NCBI RefSeq assembly: GCF_013385985.1 | Contig: NZ_JACAOY010000022.1 | Location: 9,608-72,464 of the forward strand | From: Pseudomonas sp. B6002 | GTDB taxonomy: Bacteria; Pseudomonadota; Gammaproteobacteria; Pseudomonadales; Pseudomonadaceae | Direction of reading: 5' to 3' | DNA: 62,857 nucleotides | In this document: in pieces, positions 46,500-55,567 of the stretch | How the letters are laid out: each line of letters starts with the position of its first letter | Numbering within the stretch: the first letter of the stretch is position 1 | The notes under the pieces: model-generated | The model's input: only the letters and a program-made list of their open reading frames with translations | The model's database searches: none | Told to the model about the DNA's origin: nothing | Position numbers and translations under genes: made by a program

Positions 46500-47330
46500 A
46501 TGACGCTTCAACAATCCCGCCGCCTGCAAAGCCTGCTGCTCGGCACCCTGGCCTGGGCCATCGCGATCCTGATTTTCTTCCCGATCTTCTGGATGGTGCT
46601 GACCAGCTTCAAGACCGAAATCGACGCGTTCGCCACACCGCCGCAGTTCATCTTCACGCCGACGCTGGAGAACTACCTGCACATCAACGAGCGCAGCAAC
46701 TACTTCGCCTACGCCTGGAACTCGGTGGTGATCTCGTTCAGCGCCACCGCCCTGTGCCTGCTGATCTCGGTGCCGGCCGCCTACTCCATGGCGTTCTACG
46801 AAACCCAGCGCACCAAGGGCACGCTGCTGTGGATGCTCTCCACCAAGATGCTGCCGCCGGTGGGCGTGCTGATGCCGATCTACCTGCTGGCCAAGAGCTT
46901 TGGCCTGCTGGATACGCGGATCGCGCTGATCATCATCTACACGCTGATCAACCTGCCGATCGTGGTGTGGATGGTTTACACCTACTTCAAGGACATCCCC
47001 AAGGACATCCTCGAGGCTGCCCGCCTGGACGGCGCCACCCTGTGGCAAGAAATGGTCCGCGTGCTGCTGCCGATTGCCAAGGGTGGCCTGGCGTCCACGG
47101 TGCTGCTGTCGTTGATCCTGTGCTGGAACGAGGCGTTCTGGTCGCTGAACCTCACCTCGTCCAACGCCGCGCCACTGACCGCGCTGATTGCCTCCTACTC
47201 CAGCCCCGAAGGGTTGTTCTGGGCCAAATTGTCTGCCGTCTCGACCCTGGCCTGCGCGCCGATCCTGATTTTTGGCTGGATCAGCCAGAAACAGCTGGTG
47301 CGCGGTTTGTCCTTCGGCGCCGTGAAATAA
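46500..47330 (+). CDS. mtlG: Mannitol/polyol ABC transporter, permease 2
   Basis: The 276-residue MalG-type permease has six transmembrane segments and an EAA loop EAARLDGATLWQEMVRVLLP around residue 168-188. It starts RLQSLLLGTLAWAIAILIFF in the first segment. GAGGG precedes the ATG, 10 bp after mtlF, so the two are transcribed and probably translated together. A REP doublet separates it from mtlK. Confidence 0.93.
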   Translation: MTLQQSRRLQSLLLGTLAWAIAILIFFPIFWMVLTSFKTEIDAFATPPQFIFTPTLENYLHINERSNYFAYAWNSVVISFSATALCLLISVPAAYSMAFYETQRTKGTLLWMLSTKMLPPVGVLMPIYLLAKSFGLLDTRIALIIIYTLINLPIVVWMVYTYFKDIPKDILEAARLDGATLWQEMVRVLLPIAKGGLASTVLLSLILCWNEAFWSLNLTSSNAAPLTALIASYSSPEGLFWAKLSAVSTLACAPILIFGWISQKQLVRGLSFGAVK

Positions 47331-47339
47331 CCCACATAC

Positions 47340-47424
47340 CCTGTAGGAGCCGGCTTGCCGGCGATAAGGCCCTTGAGCCTTGTGGCGGCCATGAAGCCGC
47401 CATCGCCGGCAAGCCGGCTCCTAC
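47340..47424. repeat. REP doublet between mtlG and mtlK
   Basis: Left arm CTGTAGGAGCCGGCTTGCCG and right arm GCCGGCAAGCCGGCTCCTAC, 9 bp after the mtlG stop. Confidence 0.92.
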
Positions 47425-47471
47425 GAAGAGCGTGTGCGGTTTTAACGAATAACTACAAGCGGAGGCCCATC

Positions 47472-48575
<1,104 letters not shown>

Positions 48576-48591
48576 TTTTGCGAGAGTTGCC

Positions 48592-50073
48592 ATGAAACTG
48601 AATAAACATAACCTCACCCAGTTGGCGCCGCAGGTGAAAATCCCGGCGTATGCCATTGCCAGCACCACCCAGGGCATCGCCCACATTGGCGTCGGCGGTT
48701 TCCACCGTGCGCACCAGGCCTATTACACCGACGCGCTGATGAACACCGGCGTGGGCCTGGACTGGAGCATCTGCGGCGTCGGCCTGCGTGCCGAGGACCG
48801 CAAGGCCCGCGACGACCTGGCCGGCCAGGACTACCTGTTCACCCTGTATGAACTGGGCGATACCGACGACACCGAAGTGCGCGTGATCGGCGCCATCAGC
48901 GACATGTTGCTGGCCGAAGACGGTGCCCAAGCGTTGATCGACAAACTGGCCGACCCGGCGATTCGCATCGTCTCGCTGACCATCACCGAAGGCGGCTACT
49001 GCATCGACGACAGCAACGGCGAGTTCATGGCCCACTTGCCACAGATCCAGCACGATTTGGCGCACCCGACTGCACCCAAGACCGTGTTCGGTTTCATCTG
49101 CGCCGCCCTCACTCAACGGCGCGCCGCCGGCACCCCGGCGTTTACTGTGATGTCTTGCGATAACCTGCCGCACAACGGCGCCGTCACGCGCAAGGCACTG
49201 CTGGCGTTCGCCGCACTGCACAACGCCGAGCTGCACGACTGGATCAAAGCCAATGTGAGCTTCCCCAATGCAATGGTCGACCGCATCACGCCGATGACCA
49301 GCACCGCGCACCGTCTGCAATTGCACGACGAGCACGGTATCGACGATGCCTGGCCGGTGGTCTGCGAGCCTTTTGTGCAGTGGGTGCTGGAAGACAAATT
49401 CGTTAACGGCCGCCCGGCCTGGGAAAAGGTCGGCGTGCAGTTCACCGACGACGTGACGCCCTACGAAGAGATGAAGATCGGCCTGCTCAACGGAAGCCAC
49501 CTGGCCCTCACTTACCTGGGCTTTCTCAAAGGCTACCGGTTTGTCCACGAAACCATGAATGACCCGGTGTTCGTGGCCTACATGCGTGCGTACATGGACC
49601 TGGACGTCACACCGAACCTGGCGCCGGTGCCGGGCATCGACCTGACCGAATATAAGCAGACACTGGTGGACCGCTTCTCCAACCAGGCGATTGCCGACCA
49701 GTTGGAACGCGTCTGTTCCGATGGCTCGTCGAAGTTTCCCAAGTTCACCGTGCCGACCATCAACCGCCTGATTGCCGACGGGCGCGAGACCGACCGCGCG
49801 GCGCTGGTGGTGGCGGCCTGGGCGTTGTACCTGAAGGGTGTGGATGAGAATGGCGTGAGCTACAAGATCCCGGATCCCCGTGCGCAGTTTTGCCAAGAGC
49901 TGGTGAGTGACGATGCGCTGATCAGCAAGCGCCTGCTGGGGGTGGAGGAGATTTTCGGCACGGCTATTCCCAACTCGCCTGCGTTTGTGGCAGCGTTCGA
50001 GCGGTATTTTGCGAGCCTGCGCGACCACGGCGTGACCGCCACCCTGCAAACCCTCCTGAAGCAACCCGCTTAA
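48592..50073 (+). CDS. mtlD: Mannitol 2-dehydrogenase
   Basis: Oxidises D-mannitol to D-fructose with NAD (EC 1.1.1.67). The 493 residues match the length of the P. fluorescens enzyme. The N-terminal cofactor fold shows GIAHIGVGGFHRAHQAYYTD. The long-chain dehydrogenase active site lies in MKIGLLNGSHLALTYLGFL, with Lys295, Asn300 and His303 at the published positions. The ATG at 48592 follows mtlK by 16 bp. The 3-prime end uses more G-ending codons than the rest of the gene. A REP doublet follows. Confidence 0.97.
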   Translation: MKLNKHNLTQLAPQVKIPAYAIASTTQGIAHIGVGGFHRAHQAYYTDALMNTGVGLDWSICGVGLRAEDRKARDDLAGQDYLFTLYELGDTDDTEVRVIGAISDMLLAEDGAQALIDKLADPAIRIVSLTITEGGYCIDDSNGEFMAHLPQIQHDLAHPTAPKTVFGFICAALTQRRAAGTPAFTVMSCDNLPHNGAVTRKALLAFAALHNAELHDWIKANVSFPNAMVDRITPMTSTAHRLQLHDEHGIDDAWPVVCEPFVQWVLEDKFVNGRPAWEKVGVQFTDDVTPYEEMKIGLLNGSHLALTYLGFLKGYRFVHETMNDPVFVAYMRAYMDLDVTPNLAPVPGIDLTEYKQTLVDRFSNQAIADQLERVCSDGSSKFPKFTVPTINRLIADGRETDRAALVVAAWALYLKGVDENGVSYKIPDPRAQFCQELVSDDALISKRLLGVEEIFGTAIPNSPAFVAAFERYFASLRDHGVTATLQTLLKQPA

Positions 50074-50074
50074 A

Positions 50075-50167
50075 CCTGTAGGAGCCGGCTTGCCGGCGAT
50101 AGCGGTCTGTCAGTCACTTCTTGGCTGGCTGAACCACCGCCATCGCCGGCAAGCCGGCTCCTGCAGG
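50075..50167. repeat. REP doublet between mtlD and mtlY
   Basis: Left arm CTGTAGGAGCCGGCTTGCCG and right arm GCCGGCAAGCCGGCTCCTGC, starting 1 bp after the mtlD stop codon. Confidence 0.92.
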
Positions 50168-50207
50168 GAGCGTATTTCACTCCGACAATACTGCTGAGCA
50201 GACCACC

Positions 50208-51689
50208 ATGACCCAGCAAAACCTGTTTCTCGGCATCGACTGCGGCACCCAGGGCACCAAGGCCATCGTCCTCGACGCCAGCAGCGGCAAGGTGCTGGGC
50301 CTGGGCGCGGCTGCGCACAGCCTGATCAGCGGCGCCAATGGCCGTCGCGAGCAGCACACCCAGGAATGGTTGGACGCCTTTACCGAAGCCACCCACCGTG
50401 CCTTGCAGCAGGCTGGCGTGGACGGCCAGGACGTTCTTGGCATCGGCGTTTCCGGTCAGCAACATGGCCTGGTGCTGCTGGATGACAGTGGCCAGGTTCT
50501 GCGTCCGGCCAAGCTGTGGTGCGACACTGAAACCGCGCCCGAAAACGACCGCCTGCTCGAATACCTGGGCGGTGAAAGCGGTTCGCTGGAGCGCCTCGGC
50601 GTGGCGATTGCGCCGGGCTACACCGTCTCCAAGTTGCTGTGGACCCGCGAGCAGCACCCGGATATTTTCGCGCGCATCGCGCATATCCTGCTGCCCCATG
50701 ACTACCTCAACTACTGGCTCACCGGCCGTGCCGTGGCGGAATATGGCGATGCATCGGGCACCGGGTATTTCAACGTGCGCAACCGCCAGTGGGACGTGGA
50801 CCTGCTCAAGCACATCGACCCCAGCGGGCGCCTTGAAGCCGCGCTGCCCACCTTGGTCGAGGCCGATCAACGCGTCGGCACGATCCTGCCGGCAATCGCC
50901 GAACGCCTGGGCATCAACCCCAACGCCATCGTCGCCAGTGGCGGCGGTGACAACATGATGGGCGCCATCGGTACCGGCAATATCGCGCCGGGCGTGATCA
51001 CCATGAGCCTCGGCTCATCGGGCACCGTGTATGCGTTCGCCGACCAGCCGAATGTAAGCCCGCAGGCCTCGGTCGCCACGTTCTGCTCATCCAGCGGTGG
51101 CTGGCTGCCGCTGATCTGCACCATGAACCTGACCAACGCCACCGGGGTGATCCGCGAGCTGTTCGACCTCGACCTGGTCGCGTTCAACACGCTGGTGGAA
51201 CAGGCCCCCATCGGCGCCGATGGCGTGAGCATGCTGCCGTTCCTCAACGGTGAACGGGTGCCCGCCCTGCCCCACGCCACCGGCAGCCTGCATGGCCTGA
51301 CCATGAGCAACCTGACGCGCGCCAACCTGTGCCGCGCCGTGATCGAGGGCGCCACCTTCGGCCTGCGCTACGGCCTCGACCTGCTGCGCCAGACCGGCCT
51401 GCAAAGCCAGAGTATCCGCTTGATCGGGGGCGGTTCGAAGAGCCCGGTGTGGCGGCAGATGGTTGCCGATATCATGAACACCGAAGTGATCTGTACAGAA
51501 CAAAGCGAAGCCGCCGCCCTGGGCGCGGCGATCCAGGCGGCGTGGTGCCAGTCCGGCGAAACCCTGGCCAGCCTGTGCGACAAATGCGTGAGCGTCGACC
51601 CGGCCAGCCGTACCCTGCCGGTGGCGGCCAGTGTCAGCGCCTATCAACAGGCGTACGAACGCTATCAACAACTCGTGGCAACCCTTTAA
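50208..51689 (+). CDS. mtlY: Xylulokinase
   Basis: FGGY-family kinase of 493 residues that phosphorylates D-xylulose, the product of arabitol oxidation. The N-terminal phosphate loop reads FLGIDCGTQGTKAIVLDASS. The catalytic region holds VSGQQHGLVLLDDSG, RPAKLWCDTETAPENDRLLE and, in the C-terminal half, GGGDNMMGAIGTGNI and RLIGGGSKSPVWRQMVADIM. It lets the same operon handle arabitol as well as mannitol. It ends 12 bp before mtlZ. The ribosome site is weak and the REP upstream may isolate mtlYZ expression from mtlD. Confidence 0.94.
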   Translation: MTQQNLFLGIDCGTQGTKAIVLDASSGKVLGLGAAAHSLISGANGRREQHTQEWLDAFTEATHRALQQAGVDGQDVLGIGVSGQQHGLVLLDDSGQVLRPAKLWCDTETAPENDRLLEYLGGESGSLERLGVAIAPGYTVSKLLWTREQHPDIFARIAHILLPHDYLNYWLTGRAVAEYGDASGTGYFNVRNRQWDVDLLKHIDPSGRLEAALPTLVEADQRVGTILPAIAERLGINPNAIVASGGGDNMMGAIGTGNIAPGVITMSLGSSGTVYAFADQPNVSPQASVATFCSSSGGWLPLICTMNLTNATGVIRELFDLDLVAFNTLVEQAPIGADGVSMLPFLNGERVPALPHATGSLHGLTMSNLTRANLCRAVIEGATFGLRYGLDLLRQTGLQSQSIRLIGGGSKSPVWRQMVADIMNTEVICTEQSEAAALGAAIQAAWCQSGETLASLCDKCVSVDPASRTLPVAASVSAYQQAYERYQQLVATL

Positions 51690-51701
51690 GAGCGAACGAC
51701 T

Positions 51702-52640
51702 ATGTATCTGGTGTGTGGTGAAGCGCTGTTCGATTTCTTCAGCGAGGAAGATGCCAGCGGGCAGGCTTCCAAGGTCAACTACAAGGCCATTGCCGGGGGC
51801 TCGCCGTTCAACGTGGCCGTGGGTTTGCGCCGCCTGGGCATCGAAGCCGGGCTGTTTGGCGGCGTGTCCACCGACTTCCTCGGCCGCCGCCTGTTGCAGG
51901 TGCTCAGGGACGAAGGCGTCAGCGAGCAGTTCCTGGTGGAGTTCGCCGCACCAACCACCCTGTCGATGGTGGCCGTGGGCGCCAACGGCTCACCGCAGTA
52001 CAACTTCCGTGGTGAAGGCTGTGCCGACCGGCTGCTGGAAGTCACCCATCTGCCCGAGTTGGGCGCAGACATCCGTGGCCTGCACATTGGCTCGTTCTCC
52101 CTGGTCGTGCAGCCGATTGGCGACACGCTGCTGAACCTGGTCAAGCGTGAAAGCGGCAAGCGCTTGATCAGCCTCGACCCCAACGTGCGCCTCAACCCGC
52201 AACCGGATATCCAGTTGTGGCGTGACCGTGTGGCCGAACTGGTCAAGCATGCCGACCTGATCAAGGTCAGCGACGAAGACCTGCACTTGCTCTACCCCGA
52301 TCAGTCGCCGGAAAGCGTGCTGCAAGGCTGGCTGCAACACCGCTGCCAGTTGGTGTTCCTCACCCGGGGTGGCGAAGGGGCCAGCGTGTTCAGCCGCCAG
52401 CACGGCCATTGGTCGCAACCGGCCGTAGAGGTGGTGATGGCCGATACGGTCGGCGCCGGCGATACCTTCCAGGCCGCGCTGATTGCCTGGTTGACCGAGC
52501 AGGATCTGGATTCGGTCGAGGGCCTGCAACAGCTCACCCGCGCGCAGATCGACGCCATGCTCGGCTTCGCGATCCGCGCCGCCGCCCTCACCTGTGGCAA
52601 GACCGGGCCGGACCTGCCGTATCGCCAGCAGTTGGGCTGA
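51702..52640 (+). CDS. mtlZ: Fructokinase
   Basis: PfkB-family sugar kinase of 312 residues that phosphorylates fructose formed by MtlD. The N-terminal signature is YKAIAGGSPFNVAVGLRRLG; the C-terminal anion hole and catalytic Asp are in DTVGAGDTFQAALIAWL. Last gene of the mannitol operon, 12 bp after mtlY. No terminator is clear downstream; the gap to the next gene (52641-52799) shows a GC-rich hairpin-prone stretch but no T-run. Confidence 0.94.
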   Translation: MYLVCGEALFDFFSEEDASGQASKVNYKAIAGGSPFNVAVGLRRLGIEAGLFGGVSTDFLGRRLLQVLRDEGVSEQFLVEFAAPTTLSMVAVGANGSPQYNFRGEGCADRLLEVTHLPELGADIRGLHIGSFSLVVQPIGDTLLNLVKRESGKRLISLDPNVRLNPQPDIQLWRDRVAELVKHADLIKVSDEDLHLLYPDQSPESVLQGWLQHRCQLVFLTRGGEGASVFSRQHGHWSQPAVEVVMADTVGAGDTFQAALIAWLTEQDLDSVEGLQQLTRAQIDAMLGFAIRAAALTCGKTGPDLPYRQQLG

Positions 52641-52799
52641 ACACGCGTTCATGAAGGTTTTGTCAGTTAGCGCATCATTAATCGAAGGTTAATCCCCCAG
52701 GTCGACAGTGAACTTGACCGCACTCACCGCCCCCGGGGGCCCGTGCGGCCGCCGGCCCGTCGTGTTGATGGGCCTGCGAACGACTTGCGGAGAACCCTC

Positions 52800-53072
52800 A
52801 TGAAACTGCGTACTTTACTGTTCACCGGCACCTTGGCCCTGGCCGCGCTCTCAGGCGTCGCCCAGGCTGACACTGCCCAGCAAACGGATGCCAAACCCGT
52901 GCCCTATCAATACGGCATGCCCTTGAACATCGACAAAGTGATTGCCATGCACGAAACCGACACCAATGTGTGCAAAGTCATCAACGCCGACATCAAGTTC
53001 GTCGATAAAGCCGGCAAAATCGAAGATGTGGGCTACCGCAAGATGTCGGAAGCCTGCGACTTCCAGAACTGA
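52800..53072 (+). CDS. DUF2790 periplasmic small protein
   Basis: The 90-residue protein has a signal peptide (MKLRTLLFTGTLALAALSGV, cut after AQA). A DUF2790 domain follows (YQYGMPLNIDKVIAMHETDT, then VCKVINADIKFVDKAGKIED and YRKMSEACDF), with two Cys that may form a disulfide. GGAG precedes the ATG at 52800. The family is common and multi-copy in Pseudomonas; members often respond to metals or envelope conditions, but the role is not established. Monocistronic by appearance. Confidence 0.88.
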   Translation: MKLRTLLFTGTLALAALSGVAQADTAQQTDAKPVPYQYGMPLNIDKVIAMHETDTNVCKVINADIKFVDKAGKIEDVGYRKMSEACDFQN

Positions 53073-53150
53073 GCCGTTGAAACAGACAAGGCAGGCCCGC
53101 GCATAAACGAGTAGTCTTGCGGGCTTGTCACCAGGCTGAAAGGATTCGCC

Positions 53151-53549
53151 ATGTCACTGAGCTTCCGCGCCCTCGCTACGTTTACCGCCCTGCTGTGCTT
53201 TGCCCTCGCGTTGGTCTGGGGCCTGCGTCCCGACCTGCTGCTGTGGTTGTGGAGCGTCGAGTATTCCAGCGCGACCGGGCTGGTCTCACGCCGCAACGCC
53301 GCGCTGTTCCTGGCGATCGGCATCATGTTCTACCGCGCTCGCCATGCACCGCCCTCTGACACACGAAGCGCCCTGACCACCGGCTTTATCACCGGTTGCC
53401 TGGTATTGGCTGTGCTGGGGTTCAGTGAATGGATCAATGGCAATGCAGGGCCAGGCATCCTGCTGGCAGTGGCAACAGAAACCGTACTGGGCCTGGCGTT
53501 TATCCAGGCCCACAGGTCGTCGGTGATTCAACCTCAGACGTCGGCCTAG
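53151..53549 (+). CDS. Hypothetical membrane protein, 4 TM, 132 aa
   Basis: Function not recognised. Four predicted transmembrane segments lie at about residues 5-28, 47-63, 74-92 and 98-115 (LATFTALLCFALALVWGL; NAALFLAIGIMFY; GFITGCLVLAVLGF; GILLAVATETVLGLAFI). Short charged loops lie between them. AAAGGA precedes the ATG at 53151. Its stop codon overlaps that of the opposite-strand DUF1652 gene: both stops lie within CTAG at 53546-53549. Confidence 0.75.
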   Translation: MSLSFRALATFTALLCFALALVWGLRPDLLLWLWSVEYSSATGLVSRRNAALFLAIGIMFYRARHAPPSDTRSALTTGFITGCLVLAVLGFSEWINGNAGPGILLAVATETVLGLAFIQAHRSSVIQPQTSA

Positions 53550-53815
53550 TAGTAGCCGCGTCCTCCCACTCTTTGCAGGGCGGGTGCATGGGTGTGCTTG
53601 AGGTCTTCGCGCAACCCGGTGATCAGGTTGCAAATGGCTCGACTGCTGTCGAGCTTGTCGGCGTTGATGCCTTTGACTTCCAGATCCACTCGGTCACGGT
53701 CGCGGTCGTCATAGACCTTGATCGTCAGCGAGGCATCTTCGGCTTTGGTGCACTCGCACCGTTTAGGCAGGAAACTTCCTTCAATAATGCTGCGAAGTTC
53801 TAATTCCGAAAGCAT
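53546..53815 (-). CDS. DUF1652 protein
   Basis: The 89-residue cytoplasmic protein matches the small Pseudomonas DUF1652 family: it starts MLSELELRSIIEGSFLPKRC and continues CTKAEDASLTIKVYD, then SSRAICNLITGLREDLKH. The fold looks like alpha-beta with conserved Cys pairs (KRCECT). GGAGAGG precedes the ATG at 53815; a TTG two codons earlier is closer to the ribosome site and less likely. Function unknown. It converges with the 4-TM protein gene, sharing a CTAG at the ends. Confidence 0.82.
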   Translation of the reverse strand: MLSELELRSIIEGSFLPKRCECTKAEDASLTIKVYDDRDRDRVDLEVKGINADKLDSSRAICNLITGLREDLKHTHAPALQRVGGRGYY

Positions 53816-53956
53816 GGCCAACCTCTCCTTTTATGAGACTGCCAATCAGTTTTTATGAACGCTCAAGTTGCTGGCAGGTGCGTGCCTGCCACGTCTTGCC
53901 AACCCTGGAAGACGCTTTCAATCACCAGCCTACTCGGCAAAATCCCCTCTCGTTGT

Positions 53957-54004
53957 AACCTTTCCTCATAAGTGACGAGGATTGTTATATATCCCGGAAA
54001 GGTT
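53957..54004 (+). other. Long-spaced inverted repeat
   Basis: AACCTTTCC (53957-53965) and GGAAAGGTT (53996-54004) with 30 nt between, followed by TTT. It lies in the 247-bp gap between the DUF1652 and threonine dehydratase genes. It could be a terminator or a regulatory stem; no gene is visible in the gap. Confidence 0.4.
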
Positions 54005-54039
54005 TTTACATTCAGTCATCAAACTCTCGGCGAAAGGCA

Positions 54040-54059
54040 GGGATTAAACGTTTAATCCC
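54040..54059. promoter_or_regulatory. Perfect 20-bp palindrome after the threonine dehydratase gene
   Basis: GGGATTAAACGTTTAATCCC, 10 bp beyond the stop of the dehydratase gene (minus strand). No T-run follows on either strand, so it looks more like a protein-binding site than a terminator. Confidence 0.45.
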
Positions 54060-54069
54060 GGACTTCCGG

Positions 54070-55092
54070 TTAAACAGCCGTTTGCGCCGCCACTCTTTCA
54101 GCAACATGTCGCAAACTATCGAAATTGATATTGGCGCCTGAATTGATCGCCACCAGGGTTTGGCCACGCGTACCGGTTCGCTCGACGTAACGACGAATGC
54201 CTGCCACGGCGAGTGCGCCTGAGGGTTCGGTGATCGAGCGGGTATCGTCGTAGATCAGCTTGATGGCGCTGCACAACTCGTCGTTGCTCACGGTGATCAC
54301 TTCATCCACCCAGTCGCGGCAGATTTCATACCCATAGGCACCGACCTGCGCCACGGCGGTGCCATCGGCAAACCCGTCGACACTGGGCAACACCACCCGC
54401 TCACCGGCACGCAAGGCCGCCAACAGGCAGCTGGAGCCTTCGGTCTCGACGCCGATGATGCGCACCTGGGGCCGCAGGTATTTGACGTAGGCGGCAACGC
54501 CGGCGATCAAGCCCCCGCCGCCGACCGGTACGAAGATCGCATCCAGCGCACCCTGTTGCTGGCGCAGCACTTCCATGGCCACTGTGCCCTGGCCCGCGAT
54601 CACGTCCGGGTCATCGAACGGCGACACAAAGGTGCAACCCGAAGTCTTGGCCAATTGCAGCGCATGGGCCAGCGCGAAGGGAAAGCTCTCCCCATGCAGC
54701 ACCGCCTCGGCACCTCGGGAGCGCACACCCAGCACCTTCAGTTGCGGCGTGCTGCAGGGCATGACGATGCGTGCCTTGATCCCCAGCTCCAGCGCGGCCA
54801 GTGCCACACCTTGGGCGTGGTTGCCCGCCGACGCGGTGACCACGCCCCGGGCCCTTTGCTCGGCCGTGAGCTGCACCAACTTGTTGTAGGCGCCGCGAAT
54901 CTTGAAGGAAAAGGTCGGCTGCAGGTCCTCACGCTTGAGCAACACCTGATTGCCCAACAACGCCGACAGCGCCGGGGCTGCCTGCAAGGGCGTGCGCACT
55001 GCCAAGTCATAGACCGGTGCGGCGAGGATCTTTTTCACGTAGTGCTCAAGCAGTTCCGGGTTGGCGGTGTGGGGAACGGGGCACGTGCTCAT
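54070..55092 (-). CDS. Threonine dehydratase without ACT domains
   Basis: PLP enzyme that converts threonine to 2-oxobutanoate and ammonia, the first step to isoleucine. The 340 residues contain only the catalytic fold: PLP-lysine Lys64 in TFSFKIRGAYNK, TASAGNHAQGVALAA, PLP-phosphate loop VPVGGGGLIAG and INSGANINFDSLRHVAERVA at the end. The C-terminal ACT-like regulatory region of IlvA (about 500 residues) is missing, as in catabolic TdcB. AGGAG precedes the ATG at 55092. It is preceded by a leader peptide and an attenuator rich in Ile and Thr codons, so it is controlled as a biosynthetic gene although allosteric feedback through ACT domains is impossible. Confidence 0.92.
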   Translation of the reverse strand: MSTCPVPHTANPELLEHYVKKILAAPVYDLAVRTPLQAAPALSALLGNQVLLKREDLQPTFSFKIRGAYNKLVQLTAEQRARGVVTASAGNHAQGVALAALELGIKARIVMPCSTPQLKVLGVRSRGAEAVLHGESFPFALAHALQLAKTSGCTFVSPFDDPDVIAGQGTVAMEVLRQQQGALDAIFVPVGGGGLIAGVAAYVKYLRPQVRIIGVETEGSSCLLAALRAGERVVLPSVDGFADGTAVAQVGAYGYEICRDWVDEVITVSNDELCSAIKLIYDDTRSITEPSGALAVAGIRRYVERTGTRGQTLVAINSGANINFDSLRHVAERVAAQTAV

Positions 55093-55132
55093 CGGTGTCT
55101 CCTGGCGCTTTGTTTGAAGGCCCTGGAGACGG

Positions 55133-55161
55133 AAAAACAAAACCCGCCTCTAGGGCGGGTT
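55133..55161 (-). terminator. Attenuator terminator before the threonine dehydratase gene
   Basis: On the minus strand, arms AACCCGCC and GGCGGGTT (55161-55154 with 55148-55141) with a 5-nt loop, followed by TTGTTTTT. It lies 16 nt after the leader-peptide stop and 40 nt before the gene. It can be replaced by an alternative pairing with 55182-55187. Confidence 0.88.
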
Positions 55162-55177
55162 GGGGTGCAGCCGTGTG

Positions 55178-55243
55178 CTATCCCGCCAAATGAGGAATGG
55201 CGGTAATAATCATCAGCGGGCTACGCAAGGTTTGTAATGTCAT
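55178..55243 (-). CDS. Leader peptide of the threonine dehydratase attenuator, 21 aa
   Basis: A short open frame of 22 codons from ATG (55243) to TAG (55178), directly before a rho-independent terminator. Ten of 21 residues are Ile, Leu or Thr (MTLQTLRSPLMIITA, then IPHLAG). The control run Ile-Ile-Thr-Ala-Ile (codons 12-16) overlaps the first arm of a set of mutually exclusive hairpins. The ribosome site is not strong. Its placement and composition match leader peptides of amino-acid biosynthetic operons. Confidence 0.72.
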   Translation of the reverse strand: MTLQTLRSPLMIITAIPHLAG

Positions 55244-55328
55244 GCAACGAAATTAACCGGCGCCTGGCGGGCAAGTCAATGGCCTGCTGCCATTTAGCCG
55301 CTGGGGGTTTACGACGAACATACGAAAC

Positions 55329-55345
55329 ATATACGCTTTGTATAT
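55329..55345. promoter_or_regulatory. Candidate operator of the ParD-like/map pair
   Basis: ATATAC-gcttt-GTATAT, a 17-bp inverted repeat 21 bp before the ATG of the ParD-like gene. Antitoxins of this fold often repress their own promoter; that role is inferred here. Confidence 0.4.
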
Positions 55346-55366
55346 CAACCCTGCACAGTGAAGACC

Positions 55367-55567
55367 ATGGGCATCGTCAAGATCACCGACCAACTGCACG
55401 AACAGCTTCGCCTGGCCAGCGCCGCCATGGACCGCTCCATCAACGCCCAGGCCGAGTTCTGGATCAAGATCGGCCTGCTCGCCGAACTCAACCCCCACCT
55501 GCCCTACAACGAGTTGATCAACAAACTGTTGCTGGACAAGCCCGACCTGATCCGGGGGCGCAGTTGA
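55367..55567 (+). CDS. ParD-like antitoxin-family protein, 66 aa
   Basis: The small protein matches the ParD-like family (PF11903 from memory): MGIVKITDQLHEQLRLASAA opens with a ribbon-type strand and a helix, then MDRSINAQAEFWIKIGLLAE, then a Leu-rich end (INKLLLDKPDLI). A ribbon-helix-helix DNA-binding N-terminus is likely. The start is ATG 55367 or GTG 55358. Its stop overlaps the start of a methionine aminopeptidase by one base (TGATG), so the two are made together. No ParE, RelE or other toxin gene is next to it; the aminopeptidase occupies the toxin position. Confidence 0.8.
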   Translation: MGIVKITDQLHEQLRLASAAMDRSINAQAEFWIKIGLLAELNPHLPYNELINKLLLDKPDLIRGRS

